Shown here in pieces: positions 34,238-40,053 of a stretch of 45,495 bases of DNA (its first letter is position 1; each line of letters begins with the position of its first letter). The position numbers and the translations under genes are program-made. This DNA is from a virus, in the IMG/VR virus record IMGVR_UViG_3300029826_000007, positions 1-45,495 of that record, one strand, 5' to 3'. The notes under the pieces are model-generated. The model did not search any database, had not been told where the DNA came from, and was given only the letters and a program-made list of their open reading frames with translations.

Positions 34238-34777
34238 ATGAATTGGTTTGCAGATGCTAGTACACGTTTAAAGAGGAGTTGGGTTGTAATCCCCGTAACT
34301 TTGTTGTTTATCTTTATGTTCGTGGTAAGTGCTGCACTGATGTACGAAGACTATTCAACAAGCAGGTTGGGGTATGAGGCTCTTCCAACAAGAAAAGCTA
34401 ATGACTGGGTAATCCCGTTGGTAGCCCTCTTACCCCAGCTTGGTCAGGTAGGCTTTGCTTATGTATTCTTGGAGAACACAAAGAAAACTTGGGCAGGGTT
34501 TATAACAGGAGGTCTCTTTGCTGTTGACTTATTTACAGATGTTTATTATAAGGCTCATGGAATGGCACCTTTTGTGTGGGAAGTAGCTGCTGTAGAATCA
34601 ATAGCGATCTACACAATAGGTAGTGAAATAATGATGGCTACTAGCCTGGGAATGCTGGCTCAACTTGCTCCGCACTTTTCTAAAAAAGTTGGAGAGTTGC
34701 TATTAAAAAATAATAGTAGCACCCCCCAGGTACCTATTAGGAGAGGAGGAGTGAGAAGTGGAAATCGGACAAGTTAA
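34238..34777 (+). CDS. polytopic membrane protein
   Basis: 179 residues with four likely membrane helices: about 15-35 (VVIPVTLLFIFMFVVSAAL), 58-78 (DWVIPLVALLPQLGQVGFAY), 84-104 (WAGFITGGLFAVDLFTDVYY) and 113-142. The C-terminus is basic and disordered. AGGAGAG precedes the ATG. Its size and number of helices would allow a holin or envelope-modifying role, and a lysin gene lies 1 kb downstream, but no holin family is recognised. Confidence 0.7.
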   Translation: MNWFADASTRLKRSWVVIPVTLLFIFMFVVSAALMYEDYSTSRLGYEALPTRKANDWVIPLVALLPQLGQVGFAYVFLENTKKTWAGFITGGLFAVDLFTDVYYKAHGMAPFVWEVAAVESIAIYTIGSEIMMATSLGMLAQLAPHFSKKVGELLLKNNSSTPQVPIRRGGVRSGNRTS

Positions 34778-35378
34778 TCTATTTTTTATTGGTATCTATA
34801 TTGTTGTCTGGACCGTAACCATTGTATGTGGGTATGCTATATACAAACGGTTAAAGAAAAACATAAGGGACATGCACTCATGGGAGAACCTTTACGGCTT
34901 ATCAGGTGAGACACCCGAACAAGAATTTATAGCAAGACATTTTTTAAATGCCCTGCATAAAATGTATGTACTCTTTATAAAAAAGAATCATGACTACGGT
35001 CCAAAAAATCTAAGTGCAAGTGGTCGTAGAGGTGTAGCAATAAGGCTTGGTGATAAAGTATCCAGGCTGTGGACTTTGCTGGGTCTGACAAAATTTGATA
35101 ATAAAAGAAAAGTTGAAGATGAAGACTCTGCTAGTACATGGCTGGACACAGCAAATTATGGTGTTATTGGTTACCTGATGGATATTGGAATCTGGGAAGA
35201 AACCGGAATAGATGATATTATTGGTGATGATGCTATGTATCAATATATATTATCTAAGCTTGAACATGATAAAGTTGCTCAACAGGCACTTCTTGACTGG
35301 TTGGTTGCTACAATAACTTTCGATGACTTCCAGGATAAGGTTGATATATTGTTTGATGACAGGGGAATTAGTAAGTAA
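34758..35378 (+). CDS. membrane-anchored DUF1599/Nmad1-like protein
   Basis: 206 residues from a GTG with GGAGGAG upstream. A single transmembrane helix at about 8-28 (FFIGIYIVVWTVTIVCGYAI) precedes a domain with KKNHDYGPKNLSASGRRG, VAIRLGDKVSRLWTLLG and EDSASTWLDTANYGVIGYLM. This matches the phage domain DUF1599, also called nucleotide modification associated domain 1, where the HDYG, RLGDK and D-x2-NYG motifs are conserved. Usual members are soluble, so the membrane anchor is odd. Biochemical function unknown. Overlaps the previous gene by 20 bases. Confidence 0.75.
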   Translation: MEIGQVNLFFIGIYIVVWTVTIVCGYAIYKRLKKNIRDMHSWENLYGLSGETPEQEFIARHFLNALHKMYVLFIKKNHDYGPKNLSASGRRGVAIRLGDKVSRLWTLLGLTKFDNKRKVEDEDSASTWLDTANYGVIGYLMDIGIWEETGIDDIIGDDAMYQYILSKLEHDKVAQQALLDWLVATITFDDFQDKVDILFDDRGISK

Positions 35379-35382
35379 TCCC

Positions 35383-35411
35383 TTGACAAAAAAAGTGACC
35401 TGGGCTATACT
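35383..35411 (+). promoter_or_regulatory. strong sigma-70 promoter for the GH25 leader RNA
   Basis: TTGACA (35383-35388), 17 bases, TATACT (35406-35411). Expected start near 35418, which is 290 bases before the lysin ATG. Confidence 0.85.
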
Positions 35412-35417
35412 TAATAG

Positions 35418-35617
35418 CACAAACATGGTGTATGACGCACAGTTACCTTGCCCGGTAAAAGGATTGGGGTTAAAATCCCCTCTGTTGATTTGAACCTTAA
35501 CAACTTACTGCGTGGTTTCAGCAAGACGTTAGGGTTTACATTGCCCTGCTACTACCTAATAATCTCCTTTCGAATTTTATTTTGGCTTCAATAGTAGCAG
35601 GGCATAAACTCTTTTTG
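35418..35617 (+). ncRNA. structured leader RNA upstream of GH25 lysin
   Basis: Non-coding stretch between promoter and lysin gene. The first half contains ACGCA/TGCGT (about 35435 and 35510), TTACC/GGTAA (35443-35458) and GGGG(TTAAAAT)CCCC (35466-35480). The second half is one long hairpin: TGCCCTGCTACTA (35542-35554) pairs perfectly with TAGTAGCAGGGCA (35592-35604), extended by GGGTTTA/TAAACTC, and ends in CTTTTT. The 37-base loop holds AATAATCTCCTT (35558-35569), which is complementary to the lysin ribosome site. It may be a terminated small RNA or a leader that controls the lysin. Confidence 0.6.
35532..35617 (+). terminator. terminator-like hairpin inside the GH25 leader
   Basis: Thirteen perfect pairs plus a seven-pair base with one G-U, separated by a three-base bulge, followed by CTCTTTTTG. 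The loop is unusually large (37 bases), so termination could depend on a second signal. Confidence 0.55.
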
Positions 35618-35708
35618 TGTGATCGTTTAATTGTGAAAACTGTAGAGTGTTTGAGGAGAGATTTAGTAGAGAGTGATGTTCTCCCAATAAGTTGTTAAGG
35701 AGAATATT

Positions 35709-36545
35709 ATGACAGTACTAGGAATTGATGTGTCGGTGTGGCAGGACAATAACTCTACACCACAAAAAATGGATTTTACAAAAGCATACGATAAAGGAGC
35801 ACGGTTTGTGTTTATCAAAGGGTCCCAGGCAAACTGGGCTGATGAAGACATACTGTACAACTGGAAGTCTGCTAAAGATGCAGGTCTGCTGAGGGGTGCT
35901 TACCACTTCTTTGTATGGAACGTAGACCCAATTGTTCAGGCGCAATATGCTTGGTCAATTATTCATTCGGACCCTGGGGAAATGCCTCCAGTAGTAGACT
36001 TTGAATACTGGGGAACACCCCCAGCAAATGCCTCAGATTTATTGTGGAAGTATGTACGTGAGATGGAAAGATTATCTGGAAGAAAGCCAATAGTTTATAC
36101 AGGCGCATTCTTCTGGAAAGATCACGGAACGGGAGAGACTGCCTGGAAGAATTATCCTTTATGGATAGCCAGCTACACAGACCAGACCTACATGGAAAAC
36201 AATGTCAAAAACATTACTCCATGGGACACCTGGACCTTCTGGCAATACACATCTAAGGGTGACGGTATCGCATTCGGTGCTGAGTCTTCTGGTCTAGATA
36301 TGGACTTGTACCCAGGAAGCTACGAAGACTTACAGAAATTCTGTGGTATAACTTCTAGTGAGCCTCCTACAGAACCTCCAACACCTGTTGATGGATTCAC
36401 TCCAGAAGAGGCAAAACGGCTAGATGATCTAATTAGAACAAACATTGAATTATACAAAGACATTAAAGCGTCATTAGAGAAAGCTGATGCAAATGAAAGG
36501 GAGGCTGTAGTCCTTACTCAAAAGCTAAGAGACATCTATAAATAA
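35709..36545 (+). CDS. GH25 lysozyme (endolysin)
   Basis: 278 residues. The GH25 pattern begins at the first residues: GIDVSVWQ, then GARFVFIKGSQ, LLRGAYHFFVW, PPVVDFEYWG with the catalytic pair Asp97 and Glu99, PIVYTGAFFWKD, YPLWIASYTDQ and WTFWQYTSKGDGI. These enzymes cut the MurNAc-GlcNAc bond of peptidoglycan. After about 215 a Pro-rich linker leads to a helical C-terminal segment (FTPEEAKRLDDLIRTNIELY), possibly for oligomerisation or cell-wall binding. No signal peptide, so a holin would be needed. AAGGAG lies seven bases upstream and can pair with the loop of the leader hairpin. Confidence 0.93.
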   Translation: MTVLGIDVSVWQDNNSTPQKMDFTKAYDKGARFVFIKGSQANWADEDILYNWKSAKDAGLLRGAYHFFVWNVDPIVQAQYAWSIIHSDPGEMPPVVDFEYWGTPPANASDLLWKYVREMERLSGRKPIVYTGAFFWKDHGTGETAWKNYPLWIASYTDQTYMENNVKNITPWDTWTFWQYTSKGDGIAFGAESSGLDMDLYPGSYEDLQKFCGITSSEPPTEPPTPVDGFTPEEAKRLDDLIRTNIELYKDIKASLEKADANEREAVVLTQKLRDIYK

Positions 36546-36554
36546 TCAGTGTAT

Positions 36555-36627
36555 TCCCGGGTAGCTTAATTGATAGAGTATCTGACTGTTAATCAGAAGG
36601 GTGTAGGTTTGACTCCTACTCCGGGAG
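36555..36627 (+). tRNA. tRNA-Asn (GTT)
   Basis: Acceptor TCCCGGG pairs with TCCGGGA (one G-T). Anticodon stem TCTGA/TCAGA surrounds CTGTTAA with anticodon GTT at 36588-36590; the T arm is GTAGG/CCTAC. CCA is not encoded. Confidence 0.9.
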
Positions 36628-36724
36628 CCTGTGGAATACCGTTGACTTGCTGGTTCAAACAAATCCACTAAACAATAGTTAAGCAACCAGTCCCAGGGGT
36701 GCGTCTGGGAGAAACGCACAACCT
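36628..36724 (+). other. inter-tRNA spacer with hairpin and H-type pseudoknot
   Basis: No gene. CTGGTT (36650-36655) pairs with AACCAG (36685-36690). Immediately after, TCCCAG (36691-36696) pairs with CTGGGA (36705-36710), while GTGCGT (36699-36704), between those arms, pairs with ACGCAC (36714-36719). Both stems have six perfect pairs and interlock, as in an H-type pseudoknot. Confidence 0.55.
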
Positions 36725-36797
36725 TGCGGAGTGTTCTAAATGGTAAGAAACTCGCTTTGGAAGCGAGATGATATCGGTTCAAGTCCGGTCTCCGCAA
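36725..36797 (+). tRNA. tRNA-Pro (TGG)
   Basis: Acceptor TGCGGAG/CTCCGCA, D arm TTCT/AGAA, anticodon stem CTCGC/GCGAG with loop TTTGGAA (anticodon TGG at 36758-36760), and T arm ATCGG/CCGGT. CCA is not encoded. Confidence 0.9.
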
Positions 36798-36798
36798 C

Positions 36799-36897
36799 TA
36801 AGTACCCTATAACTTGGTTTAGCCGAAGGGGAACAGCAGATACTACCCAAAGGTCATACAGGCTTATTATAACCTAGACTGCGATAGAAGGTACTTA
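36799..36897 (+). ncRNA. candidate structured RNA domain B1
   Basis: Closed by eight pairs, TAAGTACC (36799-36806) with GGTACTTA (36890-36897). Inside, GGTTTAGCC pairs with GGC..AACC, GGG with CCC, and GCAG can pair with CTGC across the inner stem. It follows tRNA-Pro by one base. No ORF; family not recognised. Confidence 0.5.
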
Positions 36898-37013
36898 AGG
36901 AAATTAGTAGTAACAGGAGGGGTGGTACGATAACATAAACCTTCGTCCCCTAGCGCAACCCCCGTTACAAAAAAGTCCTATAGGGACACAAAAAACGGAC
37001 TACTAATTTTCCT
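36898..37013 (+). ncRNA. candidate structured RNA domain B2
   Basis: Closed by AGGAAATTAGTAGT (36898-36911) with ACTACTAATTTTCCT (36999-37013): 14 pairs with one bulged base. Internal stems are AGGGG/CCCCT (36918-36951) and GTCC/GGAC (36975-36987), the latter flanked on each side by runs of A, with CCGTT/AACGG enclosing it. It begins directly where B1 ends. Confidence 0.6.
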
Positions 37014-37017
37014 GATT

Positions 37018-37159
37018 TAGGAGGCTACTACTCCTCCGGTTTGGACTAAGATGGTATTTGAAGATATTAGTAAGTTACCGGAAACTTGTATCTAATACTA
37101 CTGCCTCAGGAGTTATACCAGAATACCAGGGTTGGAAGTAACTTGTAGTAGCCTACCTA
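37018..37159 (+). ncRNA. candidate structured RNA domain B3 with kissing loop
   Basis: Closed by AGGCTACTAC with GTAGTAGCCT (37022-37031, 37145-37154), extended by TAGG/CCTA after one bulged A. Inside, hairpin AAGTT/AACTT (37072-37087) has the six-base loop ACCGGA, fully complementary to TCCGGT at 37035-37040; GGTATT also matches AATACC. It ends just before the ribosome site of the next gene. Confidence 0.6.
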
Positions 37160-37181
37160 TTTTAAAAAGGAGAGATGTAAG

Positions 37182-37574
37182 ATGTTAATTAAAACTGTTG
37201 TAGGAGGAACAAAAGAGGTCGAAGTGTATTCAACACACTATTTCGGAGAAGGAAACTTTGGAACAAATACTAAAGTAACAAAAGTGCTTCTCACAGTACC
37301 CGGTAAAAAACGTGACAATTATGCGTTTGAGGGTATTGCTGTAAAGCACCCGAATGACAGACCAGATCGATGGCTTGGTTTAAAGGTCGCTTTCCGTAGA
37401 GCAGTGAAAAAAGCGCAAAGAGCAGGACAGATCAGCCAGGAAGAAAAGATCGAATTGTGGGAAAAATTGTTTGTAGCAAAATCACACAACTATAAAGATG
37501 ACATTTATGTTGATGTTGTCGATATGGAAGAAGCACCTGCTGAGTCATCATTGTTGTTTGCTGAAACAAATTAA
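37182..37574 (+). CDS. hypothetical protein between RNA domains and tmRNA
   Basis: 130 residues: MLIKTVVGGTKEVEVYSTHY, then strands (VTKVLLTVPGKKRDNYAFEG) and a basic helix (LKVAFRRAVKKAQRAGQISQ), ending acidic. AAGGAGAG lies upstream. No family recognised. The compact basic/acidic composition would suit an RNA- or DNA-binding protein, but this is only an impression. Confidence 0.75.
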   Translation: MLIKTVVGGTKEVEVYSTHYFGEGNFGTNTKVTKVLLTVPGKKRDNYAFEGIAVKHPNDRPDRWLGLKVAFRRAVKKAQRAGQISQEEKIELWEKLFVAKSHNYKDDIYVDVVDMEEAPAESSLLFAETN

Positions 37575-37581
37575 GTTTACT

Positions 37582-37909
37582 GGGGATGTAATGGCTTCGA
37601 CATGGAAAAGGTACTAAAAGGACTAGCACAAACTTTAAAACGCCAAAGAAGAATCTTTAGCTGATGTCCTGTTCGCAGGACCGTCCTTGGCTGATGCGTT
37701 ATTCAGCCAGCACGTCTTAGTAACTGTCTAATCAAAACAGTCGGGGACCTATGCACCCGTGATAGCAATGAGCATAGGTGGTATCCCTTGCCCAGGTTCG
37801 GACTGAGAATGAGGCTATCTGACTACCGGATATAAAACTAAGTAGAACGCTAGTAACGACTTGAACAAACTTTTTTATGGACCCGGGTTCGACTCCCGGC
37901 ATCTCCACC
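37582..37909 (+). ncRNA. ssrA: transfer-messenger RNA (tmRNA)
   Basis: The 5' end GGGGATGTAATGGCTTCGAC and the 3' end with CCGGGTTCGACTCCCGG then CATCTCCACC pair through GGGGATG/CATCTCC, forming the tRNA-Ala-like half with a T arm. Between them lie a TTCG hairpin (GTCCTGTTCGCAGGAC, about 37665-37680), a candidate tag frame, a hairpin ACTGT/ACAGT whose loop holds a TAA stop (37729), and ACCTATGC/GCATAGGT (pseudoknot domain). tmRNA rescues stalled ribosomes together with SmpB. The likely tag frame ends at 37729 and reads about ADALFSQHVLVTV. The resume codon is uncertain because the 5' pseudoknot is hard to place. Final A of CCA is not encoded. Confidence 0.88.
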
Positions 37910-37929
37910 TTGTATGTTAGGAGGAATCT

Positions 37930-38175
37930 GTGGACATTAAATATAAAGAGAAACCAAAAGATAAAGAAACCGTAGGGATATTACAGGTTAGCTGTAAGTT
38001 ATGCGGTAACAAAACAGAAGTTGTGATATTAGACACCTGTGAAATAGGAGCCATAAATGATGGTTGGTATCTTATTATAGATAGGGGTAAGTTTTTAAAT
38101 GACATGGGTGTTATCACTGGATTCTGTCCAGAGTGTTCTAAAAACATAGATCACATAACAATTGAATTTCATTAA
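37930..38175 (+). CDS. small zinc-ribbon protein
   Basis: 81 residues from a GTG with AGGAGG five bases upstream. Knuckles CKLC (about residue 22) and CPEC (about 68) bracket a beta region (EVVILDTCEIGAINDGWYLI). Function unknown. Confidence 0.7.
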   Translation: MDIKYKEKPKDKETVGILQVSCKLCGNKTEVVILDTCEIGAINDGWYLIIDRGKFLNDMGVITGFCPECSKNIDHITIEFH

Positions 38176-38184
38176 GGAGTGTGT

Positions 38185-38283
38185 ATGACACCAGATCAGT
38201 GGGCATTAATATATACAGGTTCCCTTATAGGAGTACTACTAATAGCATACGTATTTTCTAAAATGGATAACAAGAGAAAATAA
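38185..38283 (+). CDS. very small membrane protein
   Basis: 32 residues, hand-translated: MTPDQWALIYTGSLIGVLLI then AYVFSKMDNKRK. One membrane helix (about 6-25) and a basic cytoplasmic tail. AAGGAG lies six bases upstream. Its size is that of many phage membrane peptides; no function can be assigned. Confidence 0.6.
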   Translation: MTPDQWALIYTGSLIGVLLIAYVFSKMDNKRK

Positions 38284-38289
38284 TATGTT

Positions 38290-38364
38290 GGACCGTTAGC
38301 TCAATTGGCTCAGAGCAGTGCCCTGTCGAGGCAAAGGTTAGGGGTTCGAGTCCCCTACGGTCCG
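38290..38364 (+). tRNA. tRNA-Asp (GTC)
   Basis: Acceptor GGACCGT/ACGGTCC, D arm GCTC/GAGC, anticodon loop CTGTCGA with anticodon GTC, T arm AGGGG/CCCCT and discriminator G as in Asp tRNAs. CCA is not encoded. Confidence 0.9.
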
Positions 38365-38368
38365 CTAT

Positions 38369-38441
38369 GCCAGTGTAGCTCAAATGGAAGAGCACCTCAC
38401 TTGTAATGAGGTGGTTGAGGGTTCGATTCCTTTCACTGGCT
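38369..38441 (+). tRNA. tRNA-Thr (TGT)
   Basis: Acceptor GCCAGTG/CACTGGC, anticodon stem CCTCA/TGAGG around CTTGTAA with anticodon TGT, and a T arm with G-T pairs around TTCGATT. CCA is not encoded. It follows tRNA-Asp by four bases. Confidence 0.9.
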
Positions 38442-38458
38442 CTCTATTATTTATTGAC

Positions 38459-38530
38459 AAGGTATTGGTGCAACTGGTAGCATACCACACTGTGACTGTG
38501 TAGATATGGGTTCGAATCCCATATACCTGA
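38459..38530 (+). tRNA. tRNA-His (GTG)
   Basis: Acceptor AGGTAT/ATACCT pairs, but the first position (A-G) does not. D arm GTGC/GCAT, anticodon loop CTGTGAC with anticodon GTG, T arm ATGGG/CCCAT. The usual extra G at -1 is not encoded, so it may be degenerate or need unusual processing. CCA is not encoded. Confidence 0.7.
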
Positions 38531-38548
38531 CCTGATACAGGAGGATAC

Positions 38549-38854
38549 ATGAAAGCTGCGAAAGAGGCTAGAAAAATATTTACTGAACAACGGAATAAAC
38601 GAGAAGCAGATGAAATGCTAAAACAAATTGAGAGAGTCAGGCAATTTGTTTCCGACAATAAGGTTCTACTAAGTTTTATAGAAGACCTCTTAGAGGAAAC
38701 ACTTTTAAAAGCTGATGTTCCGAGAGTAGTACTTTCCAAACATATTCAATACTGGGATGCAGTAGTAGAAAACAAAGCGGAATTAATTATGTATTTAACC
38801 TCTCTGGGGTATGAGATTGTTAATGAAGATTCATATTTAGTTATTAAATTTTAG
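38549..38854 (+). CDS. hypothetical helical protein
   Basis: 101 residues with a charged N-terminal helix (KAAKEARKIFTEQRNKREAD) and a folded C-terminus (LSKHIQYWDAVVENKAELIM, then VNEDSYLVIKF). CAGGAGG lies upstream. No family recognised. Confidence 0.7.
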   Translation: MKAAKEARKIFTEQRNKREADEMLKQIERVRQFVSDNKVLLSFIEDLLEETLLKADVPRVVLSKHIQYWDAVVENKAELIMYLTSLGYEIVNEDSYLVIKF

Positions 38855-38866
38855 GTGAGAGACACC

Positions 38867-39115
38867 ATGAGTACAATCAGAGATAAGCAAATAGAAAAGG
38901 ATGTTAAAGAGGCTAAGGCTGAGTTGCTAAAAGATGGATTCATAACTACTTTCTATGGAGAGGTTTTAGACTTAGATAATGATCAAGAGGTAATAGCTGC
39001 TTTATATGCTGTCATAAGGCAAGAAAGGTTTAATAAAAAATATAGTGAGGTATTAGAAAGAGGTAATGCACTTATTGAAAAACTTATTAAAAGAAAAGGA
39101 GCAGTAGATGAGTAG
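38867..39115 (+). CDS. hypothetical helical protein
   Basis: 82 residues from the ATG at 38867, since AGGTGAG lies just upstream; the in-frame GTG at 38855 overlaps that site. MSTIRDKQIEKDVKEAKAEL and then VIAALYAVIRQERFNKKYSE, charged and helical. No family recognised. Confidence 0.65.
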   Translation: MSTIRDKQIEKDVKEAKAELLKDGFITTFYGEVLDLDNDQEVIAALYAVIRQERFNKKYSEVLERGNALIEKLIKRKGAVDE

Positions 39116-39257
39116 AAGTATTCGTAGCTATCCAGAGAAGGAACGTCCTTCAGTAATTATTCGTAGGCTGATAAAAAATGCTGGTGGTATCGGTACCTGG
39201 GCAGCCCGTGATGCTGCAAGACACCTTGGTGTTGTAATCAAGGAGAAAACAGAATAA
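39108..39257 (+). CDS. small basic protein
   Basis: 49 residues, hand-translated: MSRSIRSYPEKERPSVIIRR then LIKNAGGIGTWAARDAARHL. Strongly basic, with AGGAG about seven bases upstream. Overlaps the end of the previous gene and the start of the next. Function unknown; nucleic-acid contact is possible. Confidence 0.6.
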   Translation: MSRSIRSYPEKERPSVIIRRLIKNAGGIGTWAARDAARHLGVVIKEKTE

Positions 39258-39436
39258 TGAAAAGTACAGATGATAATAAAATTTATGGTGAGGTAGTACT
39301 TACCGTAAAGCACTATGTTAAAATCCCCAGGTCCAAGGCTCTGTCTTTGGATGACATCAGACATTATTGGGATGATGTTCTTGAAGAGCATGAGATGGAG
39401 AGAAGTCTCACAGGAATAGAATACCCGAAAGAATAA
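39257..39436 (+). CDS. small hypothetical protein
   Basis: 59 residues, hand-translated from the ATG overlapping the previous stop (TAATG): MKSTDDNKIYGEVVLTVKHY then SKALSLDDIRHYWDDVLEEH. Strands followed by an acidic helix. Overlapping stop and start codons and AAGGAG in the preceding gene support translation. No family recognised. Confidence 0.6.
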   Translation: MKSTDDNKIYGEVVLTVKHYVKIPRSKALSLDDIRHYWDDVLEEHEMERSLTGIEYPKE

Positions 39437-39440
39437 AACA

Positions 39441-39512
39441 GGGGGTGTAGTTTAATGGTAAAATAGCGGTCTCCAAAACCGAAGAGTAGGGGTTCGATTC
39501 CCTTCACCCACC
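39441..39512 (+). tRNA. tRNA-Trp (CCA)
   Basis: Acceptor GGGGGTG with CACCCAC (one G-A mismatch), anticodon stem around CTCCAAA with anticodon CCA, and T arm AGGGG/CCCTT around TTCGATT. The 3' CCA tail is not encoded. The acceptor mismatch and non-standard discriminator lower the score. Confidence 0.75.
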
Positions 39513-39536
39513 GCCTGAATATTAAAGGAGTAAATT

Positions 39537-39716
39537 ATGAAAGTAAAAGTTGGAGATACTATCTATGACCCGGAGGATGTTTTTATTATGGTAATCCTTA
39601 ATGAGGGTGACAAGTTTAACATTTCACACATGGAGCCTGAAGCGACAAAATATGCTTCCTTTAATCCTGAAAAATACACAACATTAGAAGTTGAAGAATT
39701 AATGAAAACACCTTAA
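39537..39716 (+). CDS. small acidic hypothetical protein
   Basis: 59 residues, hand-translated: MKVKVGDTIYDPEDVFIMVI then NEGDKFNISHMEPEATKYAS, ending LEVEELMKTP. AAAGGAG is eight bases upstream. Compact beta start and helical end. Similar short proteins are common in phage accessory regions, but I recognise no family. Confidence 0.65.
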   Translation: MKVKVGDTIYDPEDVFIMVILNEGDKFNISHMEPEATKYASFNPEKYTTLEVEELMKTP

Positions 39717-39743
39717 CTATTGCTTCCATTACCAACTAAAGTA

Positions 39744-39752
39744 TGATATAAT
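39744..39752 (+). promoter_or_regulatory. extended -10 promoter before tRNA-Met and region C
   Basis: TGATATAAT, with TATAAT at 39747-39752, ten bases before the tRNA. TTGCTT at 39720-39725 is 21 bases away, too far for a normal -35, so the TG extension may compensate. Confidence 0.55.
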
Positions 39753-39761
39753 TATTATCGA

Positions 39762-39833
39762 TGCGGAGGGAAGGTGTGGAATCTTACGTGGCTCATAACC
39801 ACGAAAAACCGGGTCCGACTCCCGGCTCCGCTA
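39762..39833 (+). tRNA. tRNA with CAT anticodon (Met or Ile2)
   Basis: Acceptor GCGGAG/CTCCGC with a T-T mismatch at position 1-72, D arm AAGG/TCTT, anticodon stem CGTGG/CCACG around CTCATAA (anticodon CAT at 39794-39796), and T arm CCGGG/CCCGG. The anticodon stem lacks the three G-C pairs of an initiator, so elongator Met or lysidine-modified Ile is more likely. CCA is not encoded. Confidence 0.82.
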
Positions 39834-39836
39834 CTA

Positions 39837-40053
39837 TGCAGATTCACCTATCGGTCTGCAGTCATGTAAGGTAGGGCTGCTTCCTAGGAGCGTTGGATAA
39901 GTAACCAACCGTCCAGTGACTACGTGATGGTCACTAGCGTCTCACATGCTAAAATCGTGGGCGTATCTGCAGCCGAGAGTCTCAGCGTTGGAAACCGCAA
40001 CGTTATCCCGGGGTGCTGTACTTTTCGGGAGTACTCCGCATCCAGTAAGCGGA
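39837..40053 (+). ncRNA. candidate structured leader RNA (region C) before GH25-like gene
   Basis: TGCAGA (39837-39842) can pair with TCTGCA nearby (39855-39860) or, as TGCAGAT, with ATCTGCA at 39965-39971, so two alternative folds exist. CATGT/ACATG (39863-39948) encloses GTTGG/CCAAC and AGTGAC/GTCACT. Downstream lie AGCGTTG/CAACGTT (39984-40004), GTACT/AGTAC (40018-40034) whose loop CGGG can pair with CCCG at 40007-40010, and TCCGC/GCGGA (40035-40053) just before the ribosome site. No ORF; family not recognised. Confidence 0.55.

Noticed and set aside
35430-35480. c-di-GMP (GEMM) or cobalamin riboswitch in the lysin leader
   Set aside because: ACGCACAG and GGGGTTA recall GEMM-I, but the remaining conserved GEMM bases are missing, and no B12-box sequence is found.
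37045-37075. Group I intron core-like bases (GGACTAAG ... GAAGATATTAGT)
   Set aside because: Only 17 bases separate the would-be P7 strands, and no P3-P8 or P4-P6 core or interrupted exon is visible; the flanks are spacer, not a split gene.
37640-37731. 29-residue tmRNA tag starting at GCC (AKEESLADV..)
   Set aside because: It would read through the perfect TTCG hairpin and be longer than most tags; a shorter frame after that hairpin fits better, although I cannot exclude it.
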